64,000 nucleotides of DNA from Rhodanobacter sp. OK091 (GCF_900142825.1 NZ_FRCH01000001.1:620001-684000), one strand, 5' to 3'. Shown: positions 1-17,386, counted from the first letter of the stretch. Made by a program: numbers and translations. Notes: a model not told the origin generated them from the sequence alone.

Positions 1-619
1 TCTCACCCTTGTAGACCCACACCTTGATGCCGATGATGCCGTAGGTGGTATTCGCCTCGGCAAAGCCGTAGTCGATGTCGGCGCGCAGCGTATGCAGCGG
101 CACCCGACCTTCACGGCTCCACTCGGAACGAGCGATCTCGGCACCGTTCAGACGACCGGACACGTTGATCTTGATGCCCAGCGCTCCCAGACGCATCGCA
201 TTGCCGACCGAGCGCTTCATCGCACGACGGAACATGATGCGGCGCTCGAGCTGCTGCGCGATGGACTCGGCCACCAGCTGCGCATCGAGTTCGGGCTTGC
301 GCACTTCATTGACGTTGATGTGCGTCGGAACGCCCATCATGTCGCTGACTTCCTTGCGCAGCTTCTCGATATCCTCACCCTTCTTGCCGATCACCACGCC
401 CGGGCGGGCCGTGTGGATCGTCACGCGTGCGGTCTTGGCCGGACGCTCGATCTGGATTTTCGAGATGCCGGCAGCAGCCAGCTTCTTCTTCAGCATGTCG
501 CGGACCTTGATGTCGGCCACGAGATACTTTGCGTAATCACGCTTGTTGGCGAACCACTTCGAGTTCCAGTCCTTGGCAATGCCGAGGCGGATACCGGTGG
601 GATGAACTTTATGACCCAT
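1..619 (-). CDS. rpsC: 30S ribosomal protein S3 (partial, 3' end outside window)
   Basis: S3 forms part of the mRNA entry channel on the 30S head. The first 206 codons are visible, beginning [18 protein letters not shown], with the KH-type stretch [17 protein letters not shown] in the N-terminal half. The gene runs off the left edge, so the C-terminus is missing only because of the window boundary. It lies 15 bp after rplV, in the usual S10 operon order, and should be cotranscribed with it. Confidence 0.97.
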   Translation of the reverse strand, partial: MGHKVHPTGIRLGIAKDWNSKWFANKRDYAKYLVADIKVRDMLKKKLAAAGISKIQIERPAKTARVTIHTARPGVVIGKKGEDIEKLRKEVSDMMGVPTHINVNEVRKPELDAQLVAESIAQQLERRIMFRRAMKRSVGNAMRLGALGIKINVSGRLNGAEIARSEWSREGRVPLHTLRADIDYGFAEANTTYGIIGIKVWVYKGE

Positions 620-634
620 CGTCTATATCCTCGG

Positions 635-973
635 TCAGTTACCAACAACCACAGTGATGTGGCTGGTGCGCTTGAGAATGCGCGAACCGCGGCCTTTGGC
701 GCGGGCGTGCATGCGTTTCATCGCCGGACCTTCATCAACGAAGATGCTGGCCACTTTCAGCTCGTCGACGTCGGCGCCGAGATTGTTCTCAGCGTTGGCG
801 ACGGCCGACAGCAGCACCTTGCGGACAAGGAGCGCGGCTTTCTTGTTGGTAAAGGTGAGCACGTCGCTGGCCCGGCCGACGGGAAGCCCGCGGACGAGGT
901 CAGCCACCAGGCGTGCCTTTTGCGCCGAAATGCGGGCGCCACGCAGGATCGCTTTGGCTTCAGTGCTCATCAC
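635..973 (-). CDS. rplV: 50S ribosomal protein L22
   Basis: L22 is a 112-residue protein of usual length that binds 23S rRNA and lines the peptide exit tunnel. The conserved start [27 protein letters not shown] and the C-terminal beta-hairpin region ending [23 protein letters not shown] are visible as separate blocks. Its ATG overlaps the rpsS stop codon (ATGA), which implies translational coupling within the S10 operon. Confidence 0.98.
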   Translation of the reverse strand: MMSTEAKAILRGARISAQKARLVADLVRGLPVGRASDVLTFTNKKAALLVRKVLLSAVANAENNLGADVDELKVASIFVDEGPAMKRMHARAKGRGSRILKRTSHITVVVGN

Positions 974-1242
974 TTGCCCTTCTTGTCGCCGACATGGCCC
1001 TTGAACGTACGGGTCACCGCGAACTCGCCGAGCTTGTGCCCGACCATGTTCTCGTTGATCAGTACGGGTACGTGCTGACGGCCATTGTGGATAGCGATGG
1101 TCAAGCCAACCATTTCCGGCAGGATCATCGAGCGGCGCGACCAGGTCTTGATCGGACGCTTGTTGTGGGCGGAAACCGCAGCTTCCACCTTCTTTACGAG
1201 GTGAAGGTCGACGAACGGACCTTTCTTCAAAGAGCGAGGCAT
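970..1242 (-). CDS. rpsS: 30S ribosomal protein S19
   Basis: S19 is a 90-residue 30S head protein that forms a complex with S13 near the A site. The N-terminus [15 protein letters not shown] and the later [20 protein letters not shown] block are typical. It sits between rplB (12 bp upstream) and rplV (4-bp overlap), the standard S10 operon order. Confidence 0.98.
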   Translation of the reverse strand: MPRSLKKGPFVDLHLVKKVEAAVSAHNKRPIKTWSRRSMILPEMVGLTIAIHNGRQHVPVLINENMVGHKLGEFAVTRTFKGHVGDKKGK

Positions 1243-1254
1243 GTCGGCTTCCTG

Positions 1255-2079
1255 TTACTTGGTACGACGACGCACGATGAACTGCTGCGTGCGCTTGTTG
1301 TTACGGGTCTTGTAGCCCTTGGCCGGCGTGCCCCACGGGCTGACCGGATGACGACCACCTGAAGTCTTGCCTTCACCACCACCGTGCGGATGGTCGACCG
1401 GGTTCATCACCACACCGCGAACGGTCGGACGAATGCCCAGCCAGCGCTTCGCACCGGCCTTGCCCAGCTTCTTGAGGCTGTGCTCGCCGTTGCCGACTTC
1501 GCCGATGGTGGCGCGACAGTCGACCGAAACGCGGCGCATCTCGCCGGAGCGCAGACGCAGCGTGGCGTAACCGGACTCGCGTGCCACCAGCTGCACCGAA
1601 GCGCCGGCGCTGCGTGCGATCTGGGCACCCTTGCCCGGACGCAGCTCGATGCAATGGATCGTGCTGCCCATCGGGATGTTGCGCAGCTGCAGGCAGTTGC
1701 CGGCCTTGATCGGCGCATCACGGCCGGACACCAGGCGATCGTCCACCTGCACGCCCTTCGGCGCGATGATGTAACGACGCTCGCCATCGGCGTAACACAG
1801 CAACGCGATATGTGCGGTGCGGTTCGGATCGTACTCGATGCGCTCGACGCGGGCGGCGATGCCTTCCTTGTCACGCTTGAAGTCGATGATGCGGTAATGC
1901 TGCTTGTGACCGCCGCCGCGATGACGCACGGTGATGCGGCCATGATGATTGCGACCACCGGTGCGGGACTGCGACTCGGTCAACGCCGCGTACGGCGCGC
2001 CCTTGTACAGACCTTCCGTCTTGACGCTGACTGCGTCACGACGGCCCGGCGAGGTCGGCTTGTGGTTGATTAGTGCCAT
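1255..2079 (-). CDS. rplB: 50S ribosomal protein L2
   Basis: L2 is a primary 23S rRNA binding protein needed for subunit association and peptidyl transferase assembly. The 274-residue length is normal. It contains the [18 protein letters not shown] block near the N-terminus and the conserved [20 protein letters not shown] region near the C-terminus. That region includes the histidine associated with peptidyl transferase activity in E. coli L2. It follows rplW by 17 bp. Confidence 0.99.
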   Translation of the reverse strand: MALINHKPTSPGRRDAVSVKTEGLYKGAPYAALTESQSRTGGRNHHGRITVRHRGGGHKQHYRIIDFKRDKEGIAARVERIEYDPNRTAHIALLCYADGERRYIIAPKGVQVDDRLVSGRDAPIKAGNCLQLRNIPMGSTIHCIELRPGKGAQIARSAGASVQLVARESGYATLRLRSGEMRRVSVDCRATIGEVGNGEHSLKKLGKAGAKRWLGIRPTVRGVVMNPVDHPHGGGEGKTSGGRHPVSPWGTPAKGYKTRNNKRTQQFIVRRRTK

Positions 2080-2096
2080 CTCACAGAACTCCTGGC

Positions 2097-2390
2097 TCAG
2101 GCCTTGGCGGACACGTCGATGGTCTGGCCATCGGCAAGACGCACGTAGGCCTTACGCTTGCCCTGGCGGCTGCCAGCACGAAAACGGAAGGACTTGACCT
2201 TGCCCTTGGTGTTGACGAGGTTCACCTGCTCGACCTTGACGTCGAACAGCTTTTCCACGGCAGCGCGGACATCGGCCTTGGTTGCCGCAGGGGCGACCAC
2301 GAATACGTACTGATTGTGCTCGGCCAGACGCGCCGATTTCTCGGAAATATGCGGCGCGCGCAGCGTATCGAGAATGCGTTCGTTGTTCAT
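2097..2390 (-). CDS. rplW: 50S ribosomal protein L23
   Basis: L23 sits at the exit tunnel and docks trigger factor and SRP. I chose the ATG at 2390 (97 residues, [19 protein letters not shown]) over an upstream in-frame GTG at 2399. The ATG overlaps the rplD stop codon as ATGA and has a GGAG motif eight bases upstream. The C-terminal [21 protein letters not shown] region is typical of the family. Confidence 0.96.
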   Translation of the reverse strand: MNNERILDTLRAPHISEKSARLAEHNQYVFVVAPAATKADVRAAVEKLFDVKVEQVNLVNTKGKVKSFRFRAGSRQGKRKAYVRLADGQTIDVSAKA

Positions 2391-2989
2391 GCCAGCCACT
2401 CCTCGATCTTCTTCACCGCGTCAACCGTGACCACCACGTGGTCGGAACCGACCAGGCTGACCGGATTCAGGCCCATCACATCCAGCACGTGGATATAAGG
2501 AATGTTGCGTGCGGCCAGGAATACCGACTCGGAAGCATCCTCCGACACCAGCAGCACGCGACCGGACACTTCCAACTCGGCCAGCTTGGCCACCATCGCG
2601 GAGGTCTTCGGCGTCTCGACGCCAAAGCTCTCGACGACTTTCAGACGACCCTGACGAACCAGCTCGGAGAAAATCGAGCGGATCGCGACACGGTAGGCTT
2701 TGCGGTTGACCTTCTGCTCGTAACTGCGCGGCTTGGCTGCAAAGGTGCGACCACCACCGACAAAGATCGGCGCACGGTAATCACCGTGACGGGCGCCGCC
2801 GCCCTTCTGCTTCTTGAATTTCTTGGTGGTGCCGGACATCTCGCCGCGCGACAGCTGCGACTGGGTGCCTGCACGGCCGGCCGCCTGATAGGCGATCACG
2901 ACCTGGTGAACCAGGGCCTTCTTGTACTCACCGCCGAACACTTCGTCCGACACATTGAGTGACTTGGCGCCAATAACATTGAGTTCCAT
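2387..2989 (-). CDS. rplD: 50S ribosomal protein L4
   Basis: L4 is a 200-residue protein that reaches into the exit tunnel. In E. coli it also represses its own S10 operon through the leader RNA. Conserved tunnel-loop residues appear as [19 protein letters not shown] at about residues 53-71. It lies 11 bp after rplC and overlaps rplW by 4 bp. Whether L4 regulation applies here is inference; a leader hairpin suited to attenuation lies upstream of rpsJ. Confidence 0.98.
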   Translation of the reverse strand: MELNVIGAKSLNVSDEVFGGEYKKALVHQVVIAYQAAGRAGTQSQLSRGEMSGTTKKFKKQKGGGARHGDYRAPIFVGGGRTFAAKPRSYEQKVNRKAYRVAIRSIFSELVRQGRLKVVESFGVETPKTSAMVAKLAELEVSGRVLLVSEDASESVFLAARNIPYIHVLDVMGLNPVSLVGSDHVVVTVDAVKKIEEWLA

Positions 2990-3000
2990 GGCGTCTCTCC

Positions 3001-3642
3001 TCAGCTCTTCGTCGTCGGGCGGATGATGACGTCGCCACCGGTTGCACCCGGTACCGCACCCTTCACCGCGATCAGATGACGCTCGGCGTCCACCTTGACC
3101 ACTTCCAGACCCTGCTGCGTGCGATTCACTGCACCCATGTGACCGGACATCTTCTTGCCCGGAAACACGCGGCCCGGGGTCTGGCGCTGACCGATGGAAC
3201 CCGGCGCGCGATGCGACAGCGAGTTACCGTGGGTAGCGTCACCCATCTTGAAGTGCCAGCGCTTGATCGTGCCCTGGAAACCCTTGCCCTTCGACACGCC
3301 AGCAACATCGACCATCTGGCCGACGGTGAACACGTCGTCAGCCTTGATCTCGCCGCCCACGGTGTACTTGCCGAGATCTTCGGCAGACACACGGAATTCC
3401 CATAAGCCACGACCCGGCTCAACCTTGGCTTTTGCGTAATGACCCTTCAGCGGCTGCGTCAGCAGGTTCGCGCGTTTGCTGCCCGCCGAAACCTGGACGG
3501 CGCTGTAGCCATCGTTATCGTCCGTCTTCAACTGGGTCACGCGGTTCGGCGTCGCTTCAATCAGCGTCACCGGAATCGAGCGGCCATCTTCAGTGAAGAG
3601 TCGGCTCATGCCGCATTTGCGGCCAACCAATCCGATACTCAT
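3001..3642 (-). CDS. rplC: 50S ribosomal protein L3
   Basis: L3 binds 23S rRNA near the peptidyl transferase centre. The start at 3642 gives 213 residues beginning [20 protein letters not shown] and has AGGA seven bases upstream. A longer reading from upstream would overlap rpsJ and adds residues not typical of L3. The loop region with [17 protein letters not shown]-like sequence (here [17 protein letters not shown]) holds the glutamine site methylated by PrmB in other bacteria ([15 protein letters not shown]). Confidence 0.97.
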   Translation of the reverse strand: MSIGLVGRKCGMSRLFTEDGRSIPVTLIEATPNRVTQLKTDDNDGYSAVQVSAGSKRANLLTQPLKGHYAKAKVEPGRGLWEFRVSAEDLGKYTVGGEIKADDVFTVGQMVDVAGVSKGKGFQGTIKRWHFKMGDATHGNSLSHRAPGSIGQRQTPGRVFPGKKMSGHMGAVNRTQQGLEVVKVDAERHLIAVKGAVPGATGGDVIIRPTTKS

Positions 3643-3662
3643 CTTCGTATCCTGTCTGTCGC

Positions 3663-3974
3663 TCAACCGAGCTTGATCTGAACATCGACGCCAGCGGCGA
3701 GATCAAGCTTCATGAGCGCGTCCACGGTTTTGTCGTTCGGGTCGACGATGTCGAGCACACGCTTGTGCGTACGGGTCTCGTACTGGTCGCGTGCATCCTT
3801 GTCGACGTGCGGCGACGTCAGAATGGTGTAACGCTCGATCTTGGTCGGGAGCGGAATCGGGCCGAGTACCGTGGCACCCGTGCGCTTAGCCGTCTCGACG
3901 ATCTCGCTGGCTGAACGATCGATCAGACGATGATCGTACGCTTTCAGCCGAATCCGAATCTTCTGGTTCGCCAT
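3663..3974 (-). CDS. rpsJ: 30S ribosomal protein S10 (NusE)
   Basis: S10 is a 30S head protein and also the NusE subunit of antitermination complexes. The 103-residue length and the [20 protein letters not shown] start are canonical. It is the first gene of the S10 operon, about 300 bp downstream of a promoter-like site at 4281-4309. A 440-bp noncoding stretch separates it from tufA. Confidence 0.98.
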   Translation of the reverse strand: MANQKIRIRLKAYDHRLIDRSASEIVETAKRTGATVLGPIPLPTKIERYTILTSPHVDKDARDQYETRTHKRVLDIVDPNDKTVDALMKLDLAAGVDVQIKLG

Positions 3975-4087
3975 AACCGTGTCCTGTTGTCGAAAGAACG
4001 TAATGTGAAACGAAACGGCTTCTCACCGCTTCGCACAACCCTTTAGCACCACATCGGCAGCCGCGTAAAAACCGCACAGCCCCAATT

Positions 4088-4120
4088 CGAAAAGACCAAG
4101 CGAGCACATGGCTCGCTTGG
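4088..4120 (-). terminator. attenuator-like hairpin in the S10 operon leader
   Basis: On the minus strand a 10-bp perfect stem (arms 4111-4120 and 4096-4105, loop of five) is followed at once by TCTTTTCG. It lies about 155 nt after the predicted S10 promoter and about 115 nt before rpsJ. In E. coli the S10 leader has an L4-responsive attenuator in this place. The structure here is seen directly; the L4 link is inference. Confidence 0.65.
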
Positions 4121-4280
4121 ACAGAAACTGCATCGCGCAAGCAACATGATCAACAGGGCGGACCCCGCGACGACATTGACTTGCGATGGCCATCCTGGCC
4201 GGCGAACTCGAAGCACTTCCAATGCCTCATTTCGCGGTAGATCGAGCGAGAACAAGCCTCGGTCGATAAGCAAGCTGCCA

Positions 4281-4309
4281 AGTATACCTGCAAAAATCTG
4301 CTTAGTGAA
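4281..4309 (-). promoter_or_regulatory. sigma-70-type promoter for the S10 operon
   Basis: The minus strand reads TTCACT, 17 bases, TATACT. The -10 matches consensus at five of six positions and the -35 at four of six. It is the best site in the 440-bp tufA-rpsJ gap and would give a leader of about 300 nt before rpsJ. The rest of the gap (3975-4414) holds only this promoter and two hairpins; I see no gene in it. Confidence 0.65.
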
Positions 4310-4373
4310 GCGATCCGGCGAAAAATTCATGCAACGGATGGCTTACCCGGCATCGCAGGCCTGAAACCTGGCA

Positions 4374-4402
4374 GCGCAGGGTCGCCATCGGCGACCCTGC
4401 GC
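4374..4402 (-). terminator. stem-loop just after tufA
   Basis: A perfect 13-bp inverted repeat with a three-base loop begins 12 bp after the tufA stop codon. It has no clear U tract, only GGTTTC further on, so it may act as a 3'-end stabiliser or a weak terminator at the end of the str operon rather than as a strong intrinsic terminator. Confidence 0.55.
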
Positions 4403-4414
4403 AAGTACAGCGTC

Positions 4415-5605
4415 TTACTTGATGACCTTGGCCACCACACCGGCGCCGACGGTACGGCCGCCTTCGCGAATCGCGAAGCGCAGGCCTTCGTCCATCGCGA
4501 TCGGGTGGATCAGGCTCACCACCATCTTCACGTTGTCGCCCGGCATCACCATCTCCACGCCGTCCGGCAACTGGCAAGCGCCCGTCACGTCGGTCGTGCG
4601 GAAGTAGAACTGCGGACGGTAACCCTTGAAGAACGGCGTATGACGGCCACCCTCGTCCTTCGACAATACATACACCTCAGCCTCGAAGTCCGTATGCGGG
4701 GTGATCGTGCCCGGCTTGGCCAGCACCTGGCCACGCTCCACGTCGTCGCGCTTCAGGCCGCGCAGCAGCAGACCGGCGTTGTCGCCCGCCTGACCCTGAT
4801 CCAGCAGCTTGCGGAACATTTCCACGCCGGTGACCGTGGTCTTCTGCGTGTCGCGGATGCCGACCACTTCGATTTCGTCGCCCACCTTGATGATGCCGCG
4901 CTCGATACGACCGGTCACCACTGTGCCACGGCCCGAGATCGAGAACACGTCTTCCACCGGCATCAGGAACGGCTTGTCGATCGTGCGCACCGGCTCCGGA
5001 ATGTAGCTGTCCAGCGCGTCCACCAGCTTGATGATCGCCGGCACGCCGATTTCGCTCTGATCACCTTCCAGCGCCTTCAGCGCCGAACCGTGGATGATCG
5101 GCGTGTCGTCGCCCGGGAAGTCGTACTTCGACAGCAGCTCGCGCACTTCCATCTCGACCAGCTCGAGCAGCTCCGCGTCGTCCACCATGTCCGCCTTGTT
5201 CAGGAACACGATGATGTACGGCACGCCGACCTGACGGCTCAGCAGGATGTGTTCACGCGTCTGCGGCATCGGGCCGTCCGCCGCCGAGCACACCAGGATC
5301 GCGCCGTCCATCTGCGCCGCACCCGTGATCATGTTCTTCACATAATCCGCATGCCCCGGGCAGTCCACGTGCGCGTAATGGCGCAGCGGCGACTCGTATT
5401 CCACGTGGGCGGTCGAGATCGTGATGCCGCGCGCCTTCTCTTCCGGCGCTGCGTCGATCGCGCTGTAATCCTTGAACTCGCCACCAAAACGTTCCGCACC
5501 GACCTTCGTCAGCGCTGCCGTCAGCGTCGTCTTGCCGTGATCCACGTGACCAATCGTGCCGACGTTGACGTGCGGCTTGGTGCGTTCGAATTTACCCTTT
5601 GCCAT
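4415..5605 (-). CDS. tufA: elongation factor Tu, copy A
   Basis: EF-Tu delivers aminoacyl-tRNA to the ribosome as a GTP complex. The 396 residues include the P-loop GHVDHGKTT, the DCPGH switch II motif and the NKAD guanine-specificity motif. It is the last gene of the str operon after fusA. The protein is identical to tufB at 21476-22666, and by eye the two genes differ at only three bases. Identity stops almost exactly at the coding boundaries, as expected from gene conversion. Confidence 0.99.
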   Translation of the reverse strand: MAKGKFERTKPHVNVGTIGHVDHGKTTLTAALTKVGAERFGGEFKDYSAIDAAPEEKARGITISTAHVEYESPLRHYAHVDCPGHADYVKNMITGAAQMDGAILVCSAADGPMPQTREHILLSRQVGVPYIIVFLNKADMVDDAELLELVEMEVRELLSKYDFPGDDTPIIHGSALKALEGDQSEIGVPAIIKLVDALDSYIPEPVRTIDKPFLMPVEDVFSISGRGTVVTGRIERGIIKVGDEIEVVGIRDTQKTTVTGVEMFRKLLDQGQAGDNAGLLLRGLKRDDVERGQVLAKPGTITPHTDFEAEVYVLSKDEGGRHTPFFKGYRPQFYFRTTDVTGACQLPDGVEMVMPGDNVKMVVSLIHPIAMDEGLRFAIREGGRTVGAGVVAKVIK

Positions 5606-5654
5606 GACTCTGAACCTCTAGAAAAGAACGGTATATGTTGGAAAGTCGGCCTTA

Positions 5655-7772
<2,118 letters not shown>

Positions 7773-7842
7773 GATATATACCTGTGTCGGGCTACCTGCC
7801 CTGCTTCAAAACAGCCGTCCGGGCCGCGCTTCTAATGAAAAG

Positions 7843-7860
7843 TCCGGCATGAGTGCCGGA
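7843..7860 (-). terminator. terminator-like hairpin in the rpsG-fusA gap
   Basis: The minus strand has TCCGGCA, a four-base loop, TGCCGGA, then CTTTTC. The stem is seven perfect pairs. It lies about 70 bp before fusA and is the last of three hairpins in this gap, so it could lower fusA/tufA transcription relative to rpsL/rpsG or mark an RNA processing point. Confidence 0.45.
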
Positions 7861-7900
7861 TCGTTCTTGCCGCCAGGGACAACGGCTTGAACCTCAAGAA

Positions 7901-7946
7901 CCCGCCTTGGACGGCGGGCTTGTCCTTTGCCGTCCCGGAGGACGGC
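7901..7946 (-). other. two adjacent stem-loops after rpsG
   Basis: The first hairpin read on the minus strand has a perfect 7-bp stem at 7929-7946 with a TCCG tetraloop, just 7 bp after the rpsG stop codon. The second has a 6-bp CCCGCC/GGCGGG stem at 7901-7918. Neither has a U tract. They are RNA structures of unknown role within the str operon. Confidence 0.45.
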
Positions 7947-7953
7947 AACACCA

Positions 7954-8421
7954 TTACCAGCGGTAGTGCGAGAAGGCCTTGTTGGCTTCCGCCATGCGAT
8001 GCGTCTCTTCACGCTTCTTGGCCGCGCCGCCGCGGCTTTCCGAAGCTTCAAGCAGTTCGGCTGCGAGCTTGCGCGGCATCGACGTCTCGCCACGCTTGCG
8101 CGCAGCATCGATGACCCAGCGCATGGCCAGCGCCATGCGGCGACCCGGACGAACTTCGACCGGTACCTGGTAGGTGGCGCCGCCGACTCGGCGGGACTTC
8201 ACTTCGACCGCCGGAGCGATGTTGTTGAGCGCCTTCTCGACCAGAGCCACCGGCTCGGCATTCTTTTCACCGATGTGCTGCAGCGCACCATAGACGATGC
8301 TCTCGGCCACGGACTTCTTGCCGCTCTTCATCACCATGTTGATGAAGCGGGCAATCAGCTGACTGCCATGCTTGGGATCCGGCAGAATCAGACGGGCGGG
8401 ATGTGAACCTTTACGCGACAT
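7954..8421 (-). CDS. rpsG: 30S ribosomal protein S7
   Basis: S7 starts assembly of the 30S head and contacts mRNA at the exit. The 155-residue length and the [23 protein letters not shown] block are characteristic. It lies 12 bp after rpsL in the str operon. In E. coli S7 represses its own translation by binding the rpsL-rpsG junction; the junction here is much shorter, so that control may not apply. Confidence 0.98.
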   Translation of the reverse strand: MSRKGSHPARLILPDPKHGSQLIARFINMVMKSGKKSVAESIVYGALQHIGEKNAEPVALVEKALNNIAPAVEVKSRRVGGATYQVPVEVRPGRRMALAMRWVIDAARKRGETSMPRKLAAELLEASESRGGAAKKREETHRMAEANKAFSHYRW

Positions 8422-8433
8422 GTTTCGAGTCCT

Positions 8434-8808
<375 letters not shown>

Positions 8809-8822
8809 GCGAAGCTGTTCCT

Positions 8823-8859
8823 GAAAACATAAAGGCAGCCCGATCAAGTTCGGTCTGCC
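8823..8859 (-). terminator. attenuator-like hairpin in the rpsL leader
   Basis: The minus strand has a 10-bp stem with one internal mismatch (arms 8850-8859 and 8834-8843) followed by TTTATGTTTT. It lies between the predicted rpsL promoter and the rpsL start, 15 bases before the ATG. Its shape and U-rich tail fit an intrinsic attenuator for the str operon. Confidence 0.5.
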
Positions 8860-8870
8860 AAGAAGCGGGA

Positions 8871-8899
8871 ATTTAACATGAGCAACCTGCCAGAGGCAA
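8871..8899 (-). promoter_or_regulatory. sigma-70-type promoter for the str operon
   Basis: The minus strand reads TTGCCT, 17 bases, TTAAAT, about 60 bp before rpsL. Spacing is ideal, and each hexamer matches consensus at four of six positions. It would let rpsL-rpsG-fusA-tufA be transcribed separately from rpoBC, as in most proteobacteria. Confidence 0.6.
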
Positions 8900-8930
8900 G
8901 CCAGCGCTCTGCCGTCCTTGACCCGAACAC

Positions 8931-8950
8931 GAGGTGCATCCATGCACCTC
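8931..8950. repeat. short palindrome between rpoC and rpsL
   Basis: GAGGTGCAT, two bases, then its exact reverse complement (9-bp arms). It lies about 35 bp after the rpoC stop codon and upstream of the rpsL promoter. It has no U tract on either strand, so it could be an RNA-processing or protein-binding site rather than a terminator. Confidence 0.45.
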
Positions 8951-8985
8951 ATTTCGTATGTCAGCGAGTGGAACCCTGAACGGGT

Positions 8986-13200
<4,215 letters not shown>

Positions 13201-13225
13201 TCGAAATCTCCGGTGACTGCGCGGA

Positions 13226-16200
13226 TCACTTGATCTCTTCCAGATCGATGTCGATGGCAAGCGAGCGGATTTCCTTCACCAGCACGTTGAAGGATTCCGG
13301 CATGCCTGCGGTCATCTCGTGGTTACCGTCGACAATGTTCTTGTACATCTGGTTACGGCCCTGCACGTCGTCGGACTTCACCGTCAGCATTTCCTGCAAG
13401 GTGTAGGCCGCGCCGTAGGCTTCCAGAGCCCACACTTCCATCTCGCCGAAGCGCTGACCACCGAACTGCGCCTTGCCGCCCAGCGGTTGCTGAGTGACCA
13501 GCGAGTACGGGCCGGTGGAACGCGCGTGCATCTTGTCGTCGACCAGATGGTTGAGCTTGAGGTAATGCATGTAGCCGACGGTGACCGGGCGGTCGAACGA
13601 CTCGCCGGTGCGACCGTCGAACAACATGGTCTGACCGGACTCCGGCAGGTCGGCAAGCTTCAGCATCGCCTTGATTTCGGTCTCTTCCGCACCGTCGAAC
13701 ACCGGCGTCGCCATCGGCACGCCTTCCTGCAGGTTGGTGGCGAGCGCGAAGATCTCCTTGTCGGTGAGCGACTTCAGGTCGACGTGCTGCACGGCTCCGG
13801 CTACATGGGTGTTGTAGATCTGGTCGAGGAACTCGCGGATCTTGCCGACCTTCTCCTGCGCTTCGAGCATCTTCTGGATCTTCTTGCCCAGGCCCTTGGC
13901 GGCCCAGCCCAGATGAACTTCCAGAATCTGGCCGATGTTCATGCGCGACGGCACGCCCAGCGGGTTCAGCACGATGTCGACCGGCACGCCGTCAGCGGAG
14001 TACGGCATGTCCTCGACCGGCACCACGTTGGAGACCACGCCCTTGTTGCCGTGACGGCCAGCCATCTTGTCGCCCGGCTGGATGCGGCGCTTCACGGCGA
14101 GGAACACCTTGACCATCTTCAGCACGCCCGGCGCGAGATCGTCGCCCTGGGTGATCTTGCCCTGCTTCTCCTTGAAGCGCTTGTCGAACTCCTCCTTGTG
14201 GCGCTTGACCTGATCGGCCGCACGCTCGAGGAACTCGGTGACTTCCTCGTCCTTGACGTTGATCTTGAACCAGTCGTCCTTCTTCAGGCCGTCCAGATAG
14301 GCGTCGGTGATTTCGGCGCCGCGCTTCAGGCCGCCCGGACCGCTCATCGCGGACTTGCCGACGAGCTGGGTACGCATGCGGCTGTAGATCGCGCCTTCGA
14401 GGATGCGGAACTGATCGTCCAGATCCTTGCGGATCCGCTTGACCTCGGTTTCCTCGATCTGCTTGGCGCGCTTGTCCTTCTCGATACCGTCGCGAGTGAA
14501 CACCTGCACGTCGATGACGGTGCCGTCCATGCCTGGCGGCACGCGCAGCGAGCTGTCCTTCACATCGGACGCCTTCTCGCCGAAGATCGCGCGAAGCAGC
14601 TTCTCTTCCGGCGTGAGCTGGCTCTCGCCCTTCGGCGTGACCTTGCCGACCATGATGTCGCCGGCCTTCACCTCGGCACCGATGTAGACGATGCCTGACT
14701 CGTCCAGACGCGCCAGCGCCTGTTCGCCCACGTTCGGGATGTCGGCGGTGATTTCCTCGGCACCCAGCTTGGTATCACGGGCGATACAGGACAGCTCCTC
14801 GATGTGGATCGAGGTGTAGCGGTCTTCCTGCACGACGCGCTCGGACAGCAGGATCGAGTCTTCGAAGTTGTAGCCGTTCCACGGCATGAACGCGATCAGC
14901 ATGTTCTGGCCGAGCGCGAGCTCGCCCAGATCGGTCGACGAACCGTCGGCCAGCGTGTCGCCCTTCGCCACCACGTCACCCACGTTGACCAGCGGACGCT
15001 GGTTGAGGTTGGTGTTCTGGTTGGAACGGGTGTACTTGGTCAGCGTATAGATATCGACGCCGGCATCGTTGTCGCCGACTTCGACTTCATTGACGCGCAC
15101 CACGATACGGGCCGCGTCGACCTGGTCGATCACACCGCCGCGCTTGGCGGAGACGATGACACCGGAGTCGCGCGCCACGGCACGCTCGATGCCGGTACCC
15201 ACCAGCGGAGTCTGCGAACGCAGGGTCGGCACGGCCTGACGCTGCATGTTCGCGCCCATCAGAGCGCGGTTCGCGTCGTCGTGCTCGAGGAACGGCACCA
15301 ACGCCGCCGCCACCGACACGGTCTGCATCGGCGAGACGTCCATATAGTCGACTTCAGCGGCCGGACGCAGCTCGGACTCGCCACGGAAACGGCAGGACAC
15401 GAAGTCCTCGACGAAACCGCCGTGCTTGTCCAGCGGCGAGTTCGCCTGCGCGATCACGTGGTCGCCTTCCTCGATCGCGGACAGGTAATCGACCTTGTCG
15501 GTCACCTTGCTGTTCGCCACCTTGCGGTACGGCGTTTCAAGGAAGCCATACGAGTTGGTGCGGGCGTACACGGCCAGCGAGTTGATCAGGCCGATGTTCG
15601 GGCCTTCCGGCGTTTCGATGGTGCAGACGCGGCCGTAATGGGTCGGATGCACGTCACGCACTTCGAAGCCGGCGCGTTCACGGGTCAGGCCGCCCGGCCC
15701 GAGCGCGGAGACGCGGCGCTTGTGCGTTACTTCGGACAGCGGATTGTTCTGATCCATGAACTGCGACAGCTGCGACGAGCCGAAGAACTCCTTCACCGCC
15801 GCCGCAACCGGCTTGGCGTTGATCAGGTCCTGCGGGGTCAGGCCATCGGCCTCGGCCAGCGACAGGCGCTCGCGCACCGCACGCTCGACGCGCACCAGAC
15901 CGATGCGGAAGGTGTTCTCGGCCATCTCGCCGACCGAACGCACGCGACGGTTGCCCAGGTGATCGATGTCATCGACGGTACCGTGACCGTTCTTGATGTC
16001 GATCAGCACCTTCAGCACGTCAAGAATGTCGGACGTCTCGCCCTGCTCCTTGACCAGCCGCTGCGATTCGTCTTCCTTGCGCTCGCTGAAATACTTGTGG
16101 TCATACAGCACGCCCGGACCGAGGATTTCCTTGCGGCCCACGCGACGGTTGAACTTCATCCGGCCCACGCCCGACAGGTCGTAGCGGTCGAAGGTGAAGA

Positions 16201-17386
16201 ACAGATTGAAGAACAGGTTCTGCGCGGCATCCTTGGTCGGCGGCTCGCCCGGACGCATCATGCGATAGATTTCCACCAGCGCCTCCAGCGGCGTCTTGGT
16301 GTTGTCGATGCGCAAAGTGTGCGAAATGTAGGCGCCGCGGTCGAGATCGTTGACGTACAGCGTCGGCACGACTTCGATACCCGCCTTGCGGAAGTTCTCC
16401 AGCTGCTCGGCAGTAATCTCGTCATTCGCCGAGGCCAGCAGCTCGCCGGTCTTGCTGTCGACGATATCGGTGGCCACGATGCGGCCGACCGGGTAATCGT
16501 CCGGCACTTCCAGCGCGGTGATGTTCTCGGCCGCCAACTGGCGCACGTGACGCGCGGTGATGCGCTTGCCGGCTTCCACCAGCACCTTGCCGCCAATCGC
16601 GAGGTCGAAGCTCAGCGTTTCGCCGCGCAGACGCTCGGCGACCAGCTCCAGCGTGGTGCCGCCCTTCTTGCCGAGGTGGAACACGTTGTGCTCGAAGAAG
16701 ATGCCCAGCATCTCCTCGTTGTTGTAGCCGAGCGCGCGCAGCAGCACGGTCACCGGCAACTTGCGGCGACGGTCGATGCGGGTGAACAGCGCATCCTTCG
16801 GGTCGAACTCGAAGTCCAGCCAGGAGCCGCGGTAGGGGATCACGCGAGCCGAGAACAGCAGCTTGCCCGAGCTATGCGTCTTGCCGCGGTCGTGATCGAA
16901 GAACACGCCCGGCGAACGGTGCAGCTGCGAGACGATAACGCGCTCGGTGCCGTTGATGATGAAGGTGCCGGTCTCGGTCATGAGCGGAATCTCGCCCATG
17001 TAGACCTCCTGCTCCTTGATGTACTTGACCACCTTCTTCGAGGCCGGGCTGTCCTTGTCATAGATGACCAGGCGCACGGTGGTGCGCAGCGGCGCACCGT
17101 AGGTCATGCCGCGGTTGCGGCATTCGCGCTCGTCGAACGCCGGCTCGCCGAGCCGGTAATCGACATATTCCAGTGCGGCATTGCCCGAATAACTGGTGAT
17201 CGGAAAGACCGATTTCAGTGCCGCATGCAAACCCTTCTCGCCGCGCTGTTTGGGCGCGACATGCTCCTGCAGAAACTCCCGGTAGGAATCAGTCTGGATG
17301 GTCAGCAGGTTCGGCACGCCCAGTACGGGCGGACGCTTGCCAAAATCCTTGCGGATGCGTTTCTTCTCGGTAAACGAGTAGGCCAT
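13226..17386 (-). CDS. rpoB: DNA-directed RNA polymerase subunit beta
   Basis: The beta subunit is 1386 residues from the ATG at 17386 ([18 protein letters not shown]). The rifampicin-binding cluster [19 protein letters not shown] and [12 protein letters not shown] is intact at the main resistance positions. The following [13 protein letters not shown] has Thr where E. coli has Pro564. The C-terminal [12 protein letters not shown] region is normal. It follows rplL across a structured 240-bp gap. Confidence 0.99.
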   Translation of the reverse strand: MAYSFTEKKRIRKDFGKRPPVLGVPNLLTIQTDSYREFLQEHVAPKQRGEKGLHAALKSVFPITSYSGNAALEYVDYRLGEPAFDERECRNRGMTYGAPLRTTVRLVIYDKDSPASKKVVKYIKEQEVYMGEIPLMTETGTFIINGTERVIVSQLHRSPGVFFDHDRGKTHSSGKLLFSARVIPYRGSWLDFEFDPKDALFTRIDRRRKLPVTVLLRALGYNNEEMLGIFFEHNVFHLGKKGGTTLELVAERLRGETLSFDLAIGGKVLVEAGKRITARHVRQLAAENITALEVPDDYPVGRIVATDIVDSKTGELLASANDEITAEQLENFRKAGIEVVPTLYVNDLDRGAYISHTLRIDNTKTPLEALVEIYRMMRPGEPPTKDAAQNLFFNLFFTFDRYDLSGVGRMKFNRRVGRKEILGPGVLYDHKYFSERKEDESQRLVKEQGETSDILDVLKVLIDIKNGHGTVDDIDHLGNRRVRSVGEMAENTFRIGLVRVERAVRERLSLAEADGLTPQDLINAKPVAAAVKEFFGSSQLSQFMDQNNPLSEVTHKRRVSALGPGGLTRERAGFEVRDVHPTHYGRVCTIETPEGPNIGLINSLAVYARTNSYGFLETPYRKVANSKVTDKVDYLSAIEEGDHVIAQANSPLDKHGGFVEDFVSCRFRGESELRPAAEVDYMDVSPMQTVSVAAALVPFLEHDDANRALMGANMQRQAVPTLRSQTPLVGTGIERAVARDSGVIVSAKRGGVIDQVDAARIVVRVNEVEVGDNDAGVDIYTLTKYTRSNQNTNLNQRPLVNVGDVVAKGDTLADGSSTDLGELALGQNMLIAFMPWNGYNFEDSILLSERVVQEDRYTSIHIEELSCIARDTKLGAEEITADIPNVGEQALARLDESGIVYIGAEVKAGDIMVGKVTPKGESQLTPEEKLLRAIFGEKASDVKDSSLRVPPGMDGTVIDVQVFTRDGIEKDKRAKQIEETEVKRIRKDLDDQFRILEGAIYSRMRTQLVGKSAMSGPGGLKRGAEITDAYLDGLKKDDWFKINVKDEEVTEFLERAADQVKRHKEEFDKRFKEKQGKITQGDDLAPGVLKMVKVFLAVKRRIQPGDKMAGRHGNKGVVSNVVPVEDMPYSADGVPVDIVLNPLGVPSRMNIGQILEVHLGWAAKGLGKKIQKMLEAQEKVGKIREFLDQIYNTHVAGAVQHVDLKSLTDKEIFALATNLQEGVPMATPVFDGAEETEIKAMLKLADLPESGQTMLFDGRTGESFDRPVTVGYMHYLKLNHLVDDKMHARSTGPYSLVTQQPLGGKAQFGGQRFGEMEVWALEAYGAAYTLQEMLTVKSDDVQGRNQMYKNIVDGNHEMTAGMPESFNVLVKEIRSLAIDIDLEEIK

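Noticed and set aside
8931-8950. Palindrome after rpoC as an intrinsic terminator
   Set aside because: The stem is good but neither strand has a U tract after it, so it is listed only as a palindrome.
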